A stretch of 62,217 nt of DNA from Pseudomonadota bacterium (GTDB lineage: Bacteria > Pseudomonadota > Gammaproteobacteria > Steroidobacterales > Steroidobacteraceae), in NCBI GenBank assembly GCA_023433515.1, contig JAEZCN010000080.1:1-62217 (forward strand), read 5' to 3'. Positions within the stretch are counted from its first letter, which is position 1. Each line of letters opens with the position of its first letter. Made by a program: the position numbers and the translations under genes. The notes beneath the pieces are model-generated. The model made no database searches. It worked only from the letters and a program-made list of their open reading frames with translations, and was not told the origin of the DNA. This document shows positions 1 through 9,544 of the stretch, piece after piece.

Positions 1-209
1 GGGCACGGGCCCGCGGGACGCCGGTTATCGGTTATCGGCGCAACGGCCTGGACCACTTTGCATATCGCGCGCCGATGAAGTCATAACACGGCCGCACTGA
101 GAGCCAGGTCTCGTTTCGCGGTAGTCAGGTGGGTCATCGGGGCAGGTGGTGACACCAGTCCCATACGAGCCTGGGCCGTGGTGGCGCAGGCGTAACCCCG
201 GCCTCCACC
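1..209. other. No gene recognised at the left edge
   Basis: I see no convincing gene in this stretch. The only notable pattern is a short tandem repeat of CGGTTAT near positions 22-37. A minus-strand open frame crosses the region but is best read as a GC-rich shadow of the small plus-strand gene that follows. Confidence 0.5.
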
Positions 210-461
210 ATGCCTCACTACTTCATCAACAACCACCCGCAGCCCAATGGCGACCATGAGGTCCATCGCGTCGGCTGCGCGCGCATGCCGCCCGACAAGG
301 GTTACCTCGGCAACTTCGAATCGATGACCGAAGCGATGATCGAAGCGCGCAAGGAATTCTGGCACTCGAACAGCTGCATGACCTGCGGCGGTGAGCACCG
401 CGTCGAGATCTCGACCGTGCGCAAGCTCGCCGCGACGTTGTTTCCGAAAGTGGCGCGCTGA
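210..461 (+). CDS. Small conserved Cys/His-rich protein of unknown function
   Basis: An 83-residue protein starting MPHYFINNHPQPNGDHEVH. It has a conserved look: an N-terminal NNHPQPNGDHEVH block, then VGCARMP, then a C-terminal SCMTCGGEH with a CxxC pair followed by His. The Cys and His residues could bind a metal or form a disulfide, but this is inference. I recall similar small proteins with this pattern in many proteobacteria, all without a known function. There is no signal peptide or membrane segment, so it is probably cytosolic. No clear ribosome binding site precedes the ATG. The neighbour is a convergent signalling gene with no obvious functional link. Confidence 0.75.
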   Translation: MPHYFINNHPQPNGDHEVHRVGCARMPPDKGYLGNFESMTEAMIEARKEFWHSNSCMTCGGEHRVEISTVRKLAATLFPKVAR

Positions 462-613
462 CCCTCGCAAAGTTCCCTCGTCGAAGGCCTGGCCACGGAT
501 GGCGGCCATCGCTCTCGTAGAACGGTTCATGGAAGCGATCGAGCCGGCGCGGCCATCGAGGTCGTCGACCGGCTCATTCGTACGAGGGTCGCCGCGACGC
601 CGTGACTTCGGCG

Positions 614-1801
614 TTAGTTAGAGCCGGGCAGGCTGAAGTAGAACGTCGCGCCCTGGTCCTGATCGCCGTCGACCCACACCTTGCCGCCGTGCCGTTCGAC
701 GATGCGCCGGACGATGGATAGTCCGACGCCGGTTCCCTCGAACTGGTCGGCCGAGTGCAGGCGCTGGAACACGCCGAACAACTTGTTCATGTACTTCATG
801 TTGAAGCCGACGCCGTTGTCCTTCACGAACACGACGAGCGACGTGCCGTCCATCCGGTAGCCGACTTCGATGCGAGCCTTCTCGCGCTCGCGCGTGAACT
901 TGATCGCGTTCGACAGCAGGTTCACGAACACCTGCTGGATGAGTCCCGCGTCGACCTCCCAGGCCGGCATATCCGCGACCAGGAATTCGATGTCGCGGCC
1001 GGCGCGATCCTGCGTCATGCCGTCGTAGACCTTCTGCGCGAGTTCGCCGAGCTTCACGGTCTGCTTGTTGAGCGGTAGGCGGTTGAGTTGCGACAGGCGC
1101 AGCAGATCGGTGATGAGCCGGTCCATGTGCGACGCGCCGGCGTTCACGTTCTGCAGCAGCCGCTTGCCTTCATCCGAAAGGTCGTCGACGTGCTCCTTGA
1201 GCAGCGCCTGCGTGAACGTCGAGACCGCGCGCAGCGGTGCGCGCAGATCGTGCGAGACCGAATACGAAAACGCCTCGAGCTCGCGATTCGCGATCTTCAG
1301 CTCCTCGGTGCGCTCGCGCACGTTCTGTTCGAGCCGCGTCTTCTCGATGCGCAGCTGGCGTATCGACAACGCACGCTCGAGCACGGGCAGGGTGGTCGCC
1401 AGCTTCATCGGCTTCTGGATGTAATCGAGCGCGCCCGCTTTCATCGCCGCGATGGCGGTGTCGAGCGCGCCGTGCCCGGTCATGATGATCGCGACGAGTG
1501 TCGGATCGATGAGCTGGGCGGATCTCATGAGATCGATGCCGTTGGTGCCGGGCATCTGCAGGTCCGCGAGCAGCAAGTCGAACTGCTGTTCGCGCATGGC
1601 CGCGAGGGCCTCGGAGGGTGTCGTGAATCCGGTGGTCGCGTAGCCTTCGTATTCGAGGGTGTCACATAACGCCCGCATGGACGCCGGTTCGTCGTCCACG
1701 ATCAGCAGGCGAAACTTCGGCGCCGGCTTTTGTTCCTGGGGCGCTTCCGCCGGGGTCTGGGGTTCCCGCCTTGGCATGCGTCGTCTAGTGTCCTCGCTCA
1801 T
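614..1801 (-). CDS. Response-regulator/histidine-kinase hybrid sensor protein
   Basis: A 395-residue cytosolic signalling protein. An N-terminal receiver domain (about residues 30-150) has the acidic pair at IVDDE, the phosphoacceptor Asp80 in LLLADLQMPG, Thr108 and Lys130 (QKP). A short coiled coil (about 150-178) leads to a HisKA domain with the phosphorylatable His184 in SHDLRAPLR. The HATPase domain then shows NLLSNAIKF (N box), DNGVGF and GTGVGLSIV (G boxes). The order receiver then kinase means it is probably driven by another kinase rather than by a ligand. It reads away from the REC-PAS-GGDEF-EAL gene across a 299-base gap, so the two may share a signalling circuit. The ATG is preceded by GGAGCAAGG. 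Confidence 0.93.
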   Translation of the reverse strand: MSEDTRRRMPRREPQTPAEAPQEQKPAPKFRLLIVDDEPASMRALCDTLEYEGYATTGFTTPSEALAAMREQQFDLLLADLQMPGTNGIDLMRSAQLIDPTLVAIIMTGHGALDTAIAAMKAGALDYIQKPMKLATTLPVLERALSIRQLRIEKTRLEQNVRERTEELKIANRELEAFSYSVSHDLRAPLRAVSTFTQALLKEHVDDLSDEGKRLLQNVNAGASHMDRLITDLLRLSQLNRLPLNKQTVKLGELAQKVYDGMTQDRAGRDIEFLVADMPAWEVDAGLIQQVFVNLLSNAIKFTREREKARIEVGYRMDGTSLVVFVKDNGVGFNMKYMNKLFGVFQRLHSADQFEGTGVGLSIVRRIVERHGGKVWVDGDQDQGATFYFSLPGSN

Positions 1802-2100
1802 CCTTGCTCCGCAATGACGAATTACCTCCGGGCGGGCGTCCGTTTCATTGATCGAGGCGCTAGTTTCCTCCGGGGCACCCTGATGTCCAAATCCTTAAGG
1901 TTATGCCTGATAACCGATGTCGGACGAATCCCACGTGGAAATCGCGTCGTCACGTGAGGGCGGGTCGGTACTAGTTAGCGAGCCGATGGCGTCGGGAGCG
2001 CAGTGGCGCAAACATGCATACTTCCGTTGATTCGCCCCCTCGCGGTGCTTGACCTGAGGCCCCTTTGGAGCCTAACTACAGGCGGGGGAGGGAAGGACAC
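1802..2100. other. Divergent intergenic region between two signalling genes
   Basis: This 299-base gap separates the divergent hybrid kinase and the EAL-domain gene. It must hold both promoters, but I see no match to a strong sigma-70 consensus and no clear palindrome. GGAAGGA just before position 2101 is a good ribosome binding site and decides the start of the EAL gene. Confidence 0.4.
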
Positions 2101-4746
2101 ATGCAGTCGGTCCGGTTGATCCTCGTCGAAGACATGCCCATGGAGGCCGAAATCGCGGTCCGCCACCTCGAGGCGGGCGGTTTCTCGTGCCAGTGGTCGC
2201 GCGTGGACTCCGAATCGGGGCTGCGCGAAGCGCTCGAAGCGACGCGACCTGACTTAATCCTCTCCGACTTCACGCTGCCCGGGTTCGACGGCCTGAGCGC
2301 GCTCGAGATGGCGCAGTCCCATGCGCCCGACATTCCCTTCATATTCCTGTCCGGCACGATCGGCGAGGAACGCGCGATCGACGCCCTGCAGCGCGGCGCC
2401 GTCGATTATGTCCTCAAGACCAACCTCGAGAGGCTCGCGCCCGCGGTGCGCCGCGCGTTGAGCGAGGCGCAGTCGCGCCGGCAGCAGCGCGCGCTCGAGC
2501 AGCAGCTTCGAGACATCGTGGCGACCTCGCAGGACTGGATCTGGGAGCACGATCGCGACGGCCGCTTCACGTTCTGCAGCGAATCGGTCCGGCAGATCCT
2601 CGGCTATCAACCTTCCGACATCCTCGGCACGAACGCCTCGCAGTACGTGCATCCCGAGGATCTCGCGGCGCTCGATTTCGCGATGCACACGCTCGGGTCC
2701 AACCAGCGAACCGCGACCAACCTGCAGGCGCGTTGGCGGCATCGCAACGGCAGTTATCGCTGGCTCGAACGCAACATGCTCGCGCTGCTCGACGACGCCG
2801 GCCACGTGAGTGGTTACCGCGGCAGCGAACGTGACTTCACGGAGCGGCGCCGCCAGGAAAAACACATCAGTCGGCTCACGCGCGTGCTCAAGATGCTCTC
2901 GGGCGTGAACAGCGCGATGGTGCGCATCCGCCAGCGCAGCGAGATCCTGGTGGAGGCCTGCAGGCTCGCCACCACGGCCGGCGGTTACGCGAGCGCGATG
3001 GTCGCGCTGATCGAGCCCGGCACGCACAGCGCGCGTCCGGCGGCGTGGTCCGGCAGCATCGACAACCAGGCCGCGCAGCAGCTCACGTTCAGCATCGCCG
3101 AGACCGCCAAGGACGACTCGAGCGTCATCGGCCGCGTGCTGCGCACCTCGGCGCCGCTCATCTGCAACGATCTGAACAGCCTCGAGATGCCGCTCGCGGC
3201 GCGCGCGCCGCTGCTCGACTCCGGATTCCGCAGCGTGGTCGCCTATCCACTGGTGGTCGACGGCACGCCGGTCGGCGCGTTGATGCTGACTTCCTTCGAC
3301 GTCGGCGCCGTGGGGGACGAGGAATCGCGCATGTTGCGCGAGCTGGTCGCCAATCTCTCGTTCGCGCTGCAGTACCTGCACAAGGAGGACGAGGTCCGCT
3401 TCCTCTCGTACTTCGATCCGCTCACCGGCCTCGCCAAACGCGGCCTGTTCTGCGAGCGGCTCGTGCGCTCGCTCGAGCCGCGCATCGGGCGGCGCGGCAC
3501 GCCGGCGGTCGCGGTGCTCGACATCGAACACCTGTCGTCGTTGAACGATTCTTTCGGACGCCACGCCGGCGACCTGCTGTTGCAGCAGGTGGCGGACCGG
3601 CTCAAGCGCCACATGGACTCGACCGAACTACTCGCGCACTTCGGTGGCGGCACGTTCGGACTCATCATGGAAGCGGATGGCGACGAAGACGAGGCGGTCC
3701 ACTGGCTGCAGGAGCAGGTGGTCGAAGTCTTCCGCGCGCCGTTCACGGTGGACGGACGCGGCATTCCGGTCGACGTGAAATGCGGCTTCGCGCGATATCC
3801 GGACAACGGTCACGACGCGAACGCGCTCGTGCAGAACGCCGAGGCCGCGCTGAGAAGCGCCAAGAACACCGGCGAGAAATACCTGCCGCATCGACTCGAG
3901 CTGTCATCGGCCGTGGTCTCGCGCATGACGATGGAACATCGCCTGCGCGGCGCCGTCGATCGCCAGGAATTCGAGCTGCACTATCAACCCAAGGTCGACA
4001 TCAAGACCCGGCAGGTGCGCGGTCTCGAAGCGCTGGTCCGCTGGCGCGATCCGGAAGCCGGCCTCGTCATGCCGGGCGTGTTCCTGCCGTTGCTCGAATC
4101 GAGTGGATTGATCGTGTCCCTGGGCGACTGGATCCTGCGCCAGGCCGCGGCGGATCTGCGCCGCTGGCAGGGTGCGGGCATCACACCGGGCCGCATCGCG
4201 GTGAACATTTCTCCGGTTCAGCTGAAGCGCCGGACCTTCGCCGATCACCTGCTGGATCTCGTTGGCGAATGGCGCGCGGACAACGTCGGCATCGATATCG
4301 AGATAACAGAAGGCGTATTGATCGACGACGTGAGTTCGGCGGTCTCACAACTTCGCCTGCTGCGCCGGGCCGGCATCCGCGTCGCGATCGACGACTTCGG
4401 CACGGGTTATTCGTCGCTGAGCCGGCTCGCGGAACTGCCCGTCGACATGCTCAAGATCGACCGTTCGTTCGTGAACGTGCTCACCGGCAGCGGCACCGGC
4501 CGCACGGTCGCGCAGACCATCATCGCGCTCGGCAAGGCCTTCAACATGACGACGATCGCCGAGGGTGTCGAAACGCCCGAACAGCTCGAAATGCTCGCGA
4601 ATCTCGGCTGCGACCAGTCCCAGGGTTACCTGCACAGCCGGCCCTTGCCCGTGGGCGATCTCGAGCCGCTGCTGAAGAACGGTGGCGCATTACGTTCGCG
4701 CTACGCGTCCAACCTCGACGTAACGTCGAAGGCGCGCGGCGGTTGA
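2101..4746 (+). CDS. REC-PAS-GAF-GGDEF-EAL protein, probable c-di-GMP phosphodiesterase
   Basis: An 881-residue protein. Domains in order: receiver (about 1-125, LILVED and LILSDFTLPG), PAS/PAC (about 145-265), GAF (about 275-435), GGDEF (about 440-610) and EAL (about 620-870). The GGDEF active-site motif is degenerate: FGGGTFGLIM stands where GGDEF should be, so cyclase activity is unlikely. The EAL domain looks complete: LEALVRW, NISPVQL, ITEGVL, DDFGTGYSS, LKIDRSFV, AEGVET and QGYLHSRP supply the metal-binding and catalytic residues. The likely role is therefore c-di-GMP hydrolysis controlled by phosphorylation and PAS/GAF input. I chose the start at 2101 over an in-frame ATG 36 bases upstream because GGAAGGA lies directly before it. 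Confidence 0.92.
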   Translation: MQSVRLILVEDMPMEAEIAVRHLEAGGFSCQWSRVDSESGLREALEATRPDLILSDFTLPGFDGLSALEMAQSHAPDIPFIFLSGTIGEERAIDALQRGAVDYVLKTNLERLAPAVRRALSEAQSRRQQRALEQQLRDIVATSQDWIWEHDRDGRFTFCSESVRQILGYQPSDILGTNASQYVHPEDLAALDFAMHTLGSNQRTATNLQARWRHRNGSYRWLERNMLALLDDAGHVSGYRGSERDFTERRRQEKHISRLTRVLKMLSGVNSAMVRIRQRSEILVEACRLATTAGGYASAMVALIEPGTHSARPAAWSGSIDNQAAQQLTFSIAETAKDDSSVIGRVLRTSAPLICNDLNSLEMPLAARAPLLDSGFRSVVAYPLVVDGTPVGALMLTSFDVGAVGDEESRMLRELVANLSFALQYLHKEDEVRFLSYFDPLTGLAKRGLFCERLVRSLEPRIGRRGTPAVAVLDIEHLSSLNDSFGRHAGDLLLQQVADRLKRHMDSTELLAHFGGGTFGLIMEADGDEDEAVHWLQEQVVEVFRAPFTVDGRGIPVDVKCGFARYPDNGHDANALVQNAEAALRSAKNTGEKYLPHRLELSSAVVSRMTMEHRLRGAVDRQEFELHYQPKVDIKTRQVRGLEALVRWRDPEAGLVMPGVFLPLLESSGLIVSLGDWILRQAAADLRRWQGAGITPGRIAVNISPVQLKRRTFADHLLDLVGEWRADNVGIDIEITEGVLIDDVSSAVSQLRLLRRAGIRVAIDDFGTGYSSLSRLAELPVDMLKIDRSFVNVLTGSGTGRTVAQTIIALGKAFNMTTIAEGVETPEQLEMLANLGCDQSQGYLHSRPLPVGDLEPLLKNGGALRSRYASNLDVTSKARGG

Positions 4747-4771
4747 CAAGCGAGCGATGACTTTTTATCGG
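4743..4771 (+). promoter_or_regulatory. Possible promoter of the ABC exporter operon
   Basis: TTGACA at 4743-4748 matches the sigma-70 -35 consensus. Seventeen bases later, TATCGG (4766-4771) is a weak -10 element. It overlaps the stop region of the preceding gene and lies about 50 bases before the exporter start. The weak -10 makes this tentative. Confidence 0.25.
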
Positions 4772-4820
4772 AACGACGAAGGGTCGAACTGATCTACACT
4801 TGAGCGCGTAGAGCGCTTCA

Positions 4821-6110
4821 TTGGATCGGATAACGACTTTGCTCAAACAATTGACCCGCTCACGCCTCGTCTGGCTGATCGCAATCGTCCTACTCGTTTC
4901 ACTGGGCCTGTGGCGCTGTTCATCCAGCGACGCGAATGCGCCTGAATTCCAGACCGCCCTCGTCGAGCGCGGCAACATCGTCTCCCGCGTCAGCACGTCG
5001 GGCAGCCTGCAGGCCGTCGTGACCGTCGACGTCGGCAGCCAGGTGTCCGGCCGCATCCAGGAGCTGTACGCGGATTTCAATTCGAAGGTGAAGAAGGGTG
5101 AGAAGATCGCGAAGATCGATCCCTCGCTGTTCCAGGCCGCGGTCGTGCAGGCGGAAGCGAACGTCACCGCGGCGCGCGCGAACGTCGCGCGGCTCGAGGT
5201 CACGGCCGAAGACGCCGAACGCCAGGCCCGCCGCGCGAGCGAAGTGTTCGAGCAGCGGCTGATCTCGGAGACCGAACGCGACACCGCGGTTTCGAATGCG
5301 CGCGCGGCGCGCGCGTCGGTCGAGCAGGGGAAGGGTCAGCTCGCGCAGGCCAGGGCCTCGCTCGACCAGGCCCGCACGAACCTGCGCTACACGGACATCG
5401 TTTCGCCCACCGATGGCGTCGTGATCTCGCGCGCGGTGAACGTGGGTCAGACGGTCGCGGCGTCGTTGCAGGCGCCGGTCATCTTCACGATCGCGCAGGA
5501 TCTGCGCGCGATGGAAGTCCACACCAACGTCGCCGAGTCCGACATCGGCAGGCTCGAGCCGGGCATGCCCGTGACGTTCACGGTCGATGCCTATCCCGGC
5601 GAGCCGTTCCGCGGAAAGATCCGTGACATCCGCAACGCTCCCCAGGTGGTGCAGAACGTCGTGACGTACGACGCGGTCATCGACGTCGCGAACGAAGAAC
5701 TCAAACTCAAGCCCGGCATGACCGCGACCGTCACCGTGATCACCGATCGCCGCGATGACGTGATCAGCGTGCCGAACGCCGCTTTGCGTTTTCGTCCCGA
5801 GGGATTCGGCGGCCAGGGAGCGGGCGCGCCGCGCGCGCCGGGTGCCGGCGGTGCGAACGCCGGCAATCGCCAGCGTCGCGGACCGGAGGGCGGCGATACC
5901 GCCGCCGCGCAGCCCCCGCAGCGCGCCGTCCATGTGCTCGTGAATGGCAAGCCGCAACCGCGACAGGTCACGACTGGCATCTCCGATGGCCGCGTGACCG
6001 AGATCACCGGCGGCGATCTCCGGGAAGGCGAAAACGTCATCGTCTCGATGGCGGGCGCCAATCCCGGACAACAGCGTGGCGGCCCGCGCGGCGGCTTCAG
6101 GATCCTCTGA
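4821..6110 (+). CDS. MacA/HlyD-type periplasmic adaptor of an ABC exporter
   Basis: A 429-residue membrane-fusion protein. It has an N-terminal membrane anchor (about residues 15-32), a barrel-sandwich half (GSQVSGRIQ), a long alpha-helical hairpin rich in Ala, Arg and Glu (about 105-185), the second lipoyl half (IVSPTDGVVISR), and beta-barrel and C-terminal domains. A low-complexity Gly/Ala/Arg-rich insert lies near residues 330-365. Such adaptors link an inner-membrane ABC transporter to an outer-membrane TolC-like channel. The gene starts with TTG; a second in-frame TTG at 4839 is equally possible, with GGAT just upstream. It is followed at 5 bases by its ATPase and then the permease. No outer-membrane partner is in the window, and the substrate is unknown. 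Confidence 0.88.
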   Translation: MDRITTLLKQLTRSRLVWLIAIVLLVSLGLWRCSSSDANAPEFQTALVERGNIVSRVSTSGSLQAVVTVDVGSQVSGRIQELYADFNSKVKKGEKIAKIDPSLFQAAVVQAEANVTAARANVARLEVTAEDAERQARRASEVFEQRLISETERDTAVSNARAARASVEQGKGQLAQARASLDQARTNLRYTDIVSPTDGVVISRAVNVGQTVAASLQAPVIFTIAQDLRAMEVHTNVAESDIGRLEPGMPVTFTVDAYPGEPFRGKIRDIRNAPQVVQNVVTYDAVIDVANEELKLKPGMTATVTVITDRRDDVISVPNAALRFRPEGFGGQGAGAPRAPGAGGANAGNRQRRGPEGGDTAAAQPPQRAVHVLVNGKPQPRQVTTGISDGRVTEITGGDLREGENVIVSMAGANPGQQRGGPRGGFRIL

Positions 6111-6115
6111 CCGCC

Positions 6116-6847
6116 ATGGCGCTCATGGAGCTGCGCAATCTGGCGAAGATCTATCAGTCGGGTGACACCGAGTTCGCAGCGCTGCACGACGTCAACCTCG
6201 ACATCGACAAGGGCGAGTTCGTCGCGATCTCGGGCTCGTCGGGTTCGGGCAAGTCGACACTCATGAACATCCTGGGATGCCTCGATTCGCCCACGCGCGG
6301 CAGCTACAAGCTCGCGGATCGCGACGTCGCGCAGCTCTCGCGCATCGAGCTCGCTCGCGTGCGCAACGAGTTCATCGGCTTCGTGTTCCAGAACTTCAAC
6401 CTGCTGAGGCGCACCACCGCGGCGGAGAACGTCGAACTACCGCTGATCTACGCGAAGGTGCCGCCGGCGGAGCGGCACAAGCGCGCGAAGGAAGCGCTCG
6501 ACCGTGTCGGTCTCGGCCATCGACACAACCACCACCCCTCGCAGTTGTCGGGCGGCCAGCAGCAGCGCGTCGCGATCGCGCGCGCGCTGGTCACGCGTCC
6601 GCCGCTGATCCTCGCGGACGAGCCCACGGGCAATCTCGATTCGGCCACCAGCATCGAGATCATGAAGCTGCTGACCGAACTGCAGGCTTCCGGCATGACG
6701 ATCTTGTTCGTCACGCACGAGCCGGACATCGCCGCCTACGCGGCACGCAAACTACTGCTCAAGGACGGCGCGATCATCAACGACGTGCGCCAGCAGCCGC
6801 TGCTGCGGGCCGAAGTGCAAACCCACATCGAGGCGCGGGCATCATGA
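6116..6847 (+). CDS. MacB/LolD-family ABC transporter ATP-binding protein
   Basis: A 243-residue ATPase. It shows Walker A (SGSSGSGKST), a Q-loop (FVFQNFN), the signature LSGGQQQR, Walker B with the catalytic Glu (LILADEPTGNLD) and a switch His in FVTHEPD. The sequence type is that of MacB/LolD exporters, where ATPase and permease drive extrusion of macrolides, peptides or lipoproteins together with a MacA adaptor. It is encoded separately from its permease, with which it overlaps by four bases (ATGA), so the two are translationally coupled. Confidence 0.93.
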   Translation: MALMELRNLAKIYQSGDTEFAALHDVNLDIDKGEFVAISGSSGSGKSTLMNILGCLDSPTRGSYKLADRDVAQLSRIELARVRNEFIGFVFQNFNLLRRTTAAENVELPLIYAKVPPAERHKRAKEALDRVGLGHRHNHHPSQLSGGQQQRVAIARALVTRPPLILADEPTGNLDSATSIEIMKLLTELQASGMTILFVTHEPDIAAYAARKLLLKDGAIINDVRQQPLLRAEVQTHIEARAS

Positions 6848-8076
6848 TCTCCGCGACCGAAACCCTGCGGCTCGCGGCGCGCGCGTTGCGCCGGAACAAG
6901 ATGCGCTCGTTCCTCACCGCGCTCGGCATCATCATCGGCGTCACGGCGGTCATCTGCATGGTGTCGATCGGCGAGGGCGCGAAGTCGCGCATCCAGAGTT
7001 CGATCGAGGGCGCGGGCACGAACGTCGTGATGTTGTTCTCGGGGTCGAGCTCGGGTCCGGGCGGTCGCGGCGGATTCGGTTCGCAGCCGACGATCACGTG
7101 GGAAGACCTGCGCGCGATCCAGACCGAGCTGCCCTCGGTGCTCGCGGTCGCGCCGCAGATGAATGCGGCTCAACCGGTGATTTCGGAAACGAACACCTGG
7201 AATACGCAGGTGTCGGGCACGACGCCGGAGTGGTTCACGATCCGCAACTGGCCCGTCGAAAGCGGCCAGCCGCTCTCGGCCTCCGACCAGGCGGGCGCCG
7301 CCAAGAATGCGGTGATCGGCCAGACGGCGGCCGAGAATCTCTTCGGTCCCGGCGTGGATCCGGTCGGCCAGGTCATCCGCATCCGCGACGCGCCGTTCAC
7401 GATCATCGGCGTGCTCGCGCCGAAGGGTCAGAACGGCATGGGTCAGGACCAGGACGACGTGATCATCATCCCGTTGTCCGCGTTCCAGCAACGCATGCAG
7501 CGCGGGCTCGGCAAGTTCGTCCCGGGCCGCATCTTCGTGAGCGCCGTGTCGGCCGAGGCGATTCCGCGCGCACGCGTCGAGATCGCCGCGCTGCTGCGCG
7601 AGCGGCATCGGCTCGGCCCCGACGATGAGGACGACTTCTCGACCAGCAGCATGGCCGAGATGACCAGCATGTTGACCTCGACCACGCAGACCATGACGAC
7701 ACTGCTCGCGTCGATCGCGCTCGTGTCGCTCATCGTCGGTGGCATCGGTGTCATGAACATCATGCTGGTATCGGTCACCGAGCGAACCCGAGAGATCGGC
7801 ATTCGAATGGCCGTGGGCGCGCAGCCGGCCGACATCATGGCGCAGTTCCTCATCGAGGCGCTGGCGCTGGCCGCGATCGGCGGCGTGATCGGCGTGTTGC
7901 TCGGAATCGGCATCGGTCAGCTCCTCGCCGCGAAATTCGGCTGGTCGATGGTGACGCGGACCGACATCGTCGTCATCGCGCTCGCCGTGAGCGCGGGGGT
8001 GGGCGTGGTGTTCGGGTTGTATCCGGCCCGCAAGGCCGCGCGCCTGGATCCCATCGAAGCGCTGCGGTACGAGTAG
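6844..8076 (+). CDS. MacB-type ABC exporter permease (FtsX-like)
   Basis: A 410-residue permease. It has one N-terminal membrane helix (FLTALGIIIGVTAVICMVSIG), a large periplasmic core domain (about residues 45-270) and three C-terminal helices with the FtsX/MacB fold (MNIMLVSVTERTREIGIRMAVGA). It ends with the usual ARKAARLDPIEALRYE. The ATG overlaps the ATPase stop. A longer open frame extends upstream but reads through the ATPase gene out of frame, so I rejected it. It forms a tripartite exporter with the two preceding genes. The large periplasmic domain fits the mechanotransmission type of exporter (MacB class). The substrate cannot be told from sequence. Confidence 0.92.
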   Translation: MISATETLRLAARALRRNKMRSFLTALGIIIGVTAVICMVSIGEGAKSRIQSSIEGAGTNVVMLFSGSSSGPGGRGGFGSQPTITWEDLRAIQTELPSVLAVAPQMNAAQPVISETNTWNTQVSGTTPEWFTIRNWPVESGQPLSASDQAGAAKNAVIGQTAAENLFGPGVDPVGQVIRIRDAPFTIIGVLAPKGQNGMGQDQDDVIIIPLSAFQQRMQRGLGKFVPGRIFVSAVSAEAIPRARVEIAALLRERHRLGPDDEDDFSTSSMAEMTSMLTSTTQTMTTLLASIALVSLIVGGIGVMNIMLVSVTERTREIGIRMAVGAQPADIMAQFLIEALALAAIGGVIGVLLGIGIGQLLAAKFGWSMVTRTDIVVIALAVSAGVGVVFGLYPARKAARLDPIEALRYE

Positions 8077-8185
8077 CCCGCGCCCCGCGAGGGACCACGA
8101 GGCAAGTAACGGATTTTCGCGGGAGACTTCCGCGCGGGGCGGCGAATATACTCGGCCACCCTTCCAATCACGCGGACTCGATGAC

Positions 8186-9544
8186 ATGAAGATTACTCGC
8201 CGAAACCTCGTGCGCGGCGTCGCCCTGGGCGCGATCGCGGCTCCCATGATCGTTCCCTCGCGCGTCTGGGGCGCGAACAACCGCATCCGGGTGGGCCAGA
8301 TCGGCTGCGGCCGCATCGCGCTCAGCCACGACATGCCGGGCGTCATCAAGTCCGGGATGGCGGACTTCGTCGCGGTGTGCGACCTCGACACGAACCGCAT
8401 GGAAGACGGCGTCAAGAAGGCGGGCGAGTCGTACACCGACCGCGGCATCGGCGTGCCGAAGATCGCCACGTACCAGAACTATCGCGAGATGATCGGCCGG
8501 CGCGACATCGATGCCATCGTCATCAGCACGCCCGATCACTGGCACGCGGAGCCCGCGCTCGCGGCGGTGAACGCGGGCAAGGACGTGTACCTGCAGAAGC
8601 CGTTCACGATGACGCACGCCGAAGGCGTGATCCTGCGCGACGCGGTGCGCCGCAAGGGCCGCATCCTGCAGGTCGGCAGCCAGCAGCGTTCGTGGGAGCA
8701 GTTCCGCCGTGCCGCGGAGCTCGTGCGCTCGGGCCGCGCCGGCAGGATCCAGCGCGTCGAGATCGGGCTGCCGACGGACCCGACCGCGCCGAACGCGCCG
8801 CCCGAGGCGATCCCGGCCAATCTCGATTTCGGCCAGTGGTTAGGCCCGACGCCGTTCGCGTATTACACCGAGATGCGCGTGCATCCGCGCGGCGACTACA
8901 GCCGCCCGGGCTGGCTGCGCAACGACGCGTACTGTCTCGGCATGATCACGGGCTGGGGCTCGCATCACTACGATACGATGCACTGGGCGCTCGACTGCGA
9001 ACACACGGGTCCGACGAAGGTCTCGGGGCGCGGCGAGTTCCCGGATCCGGATCGCATCTGGAACGTGCACGGCGCGTACGACGTGACGCTCGAATATCCG
9101 AAGGGCGTCACCGTGCACGTCTCGGACAAGAATCCGAACGGCCTCAAGTTCATCGGCGACGAAGGCTGGATCTGGGTGTCGCGCGGTGAAGGCGCCGCGA
9201 CCTCGAGCGATCCGACCGCGGGGCAGAAGGCGCCGCCGCCGCTCGATGCCAGCGATCCGAAGCTGCTCGACGAGAAGGGGCTGTCGGTGCACCTGCCGGT
9301 GAGCAAGTCGCATCACAAGAACTGGCTCGAGAGCGTGCATTCGCGCAAGGCGCCGCTCGCGCCCGCGGACATCGCGCATCGCAGCAACTCCGCGTGCATC
9401 GTGAGCTGGATCGCGATGAAGCTCGGCCGTCCGCTCGAGTGGGATCCGAAGGCCGAGAAGTTCAAGAACGACGCCGAGGCGAACGCCATGCTGACGCGCG
9501 AGGAGCGCGGACCGTACGGCGCGCTGCGGATGGCGAAGGCGTAA
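8186..9544 (+). CDS. Tat-exported Gfo/Idh/MocA family oxidoreductase
   Basis: A 452-residue protein starting MKITRRNLVRGVALG, a twin-arginine signal with a hydrophobic stretch and a likely cleavage after VWG-AN. A Rossmann domain follows with GCGRIA (nucleotide binding), VCDLD, STPDHWHAE and the QKPFT motif that replaces the family's EKP. The C-terminal beta-sheet domain carries GWGSHHYD. Family members oxidise or reduce sugars and related polyols with NAD(P). Export by Tat fits a protein folded around a tightly held cofactor, as in glucose-fructose oxidoreductase. The next gene overlaps it (TAATG) and is a related oxidoreductase, so they form one unit. The substrate is unknown; glycoside or sugar-acid oxidation is a guess. 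Confidence 0.88.
   Translation: MKITRRNLVRGVALGAIAAPMIVPSRVWGANNRIRVGQIGCGRIALSHDMPGVIKSGMADFVAVCDLDTNRMEDGVKKAGESYTDRGIGVPKIATYQNYREMIGRRDIDAIVISTPDHWHAEPALAAVNAGKDVYLQKPFTMTHAEGVILRDAVRRKGRILQVGSQQRSWEQFRRAAELVRSGRAGRIQRVEIGLPTDPTAPNAPPEAIPANLDFGQWLGPTPFAYYTEMRVHPRGDYSRPGWLRNDAYCLGMITGWGSHHYDTMHWALDCEHTGPTKVSGRGEFPDPDRIWNVHGAYDVTLEYPKGVTVHVSDKNPNGLKFIGDEGWIWVSRGEGAATSSDPTAGQKAPPPLDASDPKLLDEKGLSVHLPVSKSHHKNWLESVHSRKAPLAPADIAHRSNSACIVSWIAMKLGRPLEWDPKAEKFKNDAEANAMLTREERGPYGALRMAKA

Noticed and set aside
81..530. A 149-codon minus-strand frame over the first small gene
   Set aside because: No conserved motif, while the plus-strand gene has a conserved Cys/His pattern.
6736..8469. A 577-codon frame antisense to the MacB-type permease
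   Set aside because: Low-complexity Arg/His/Asp-rich composition; spans the permease and the next gene's start.
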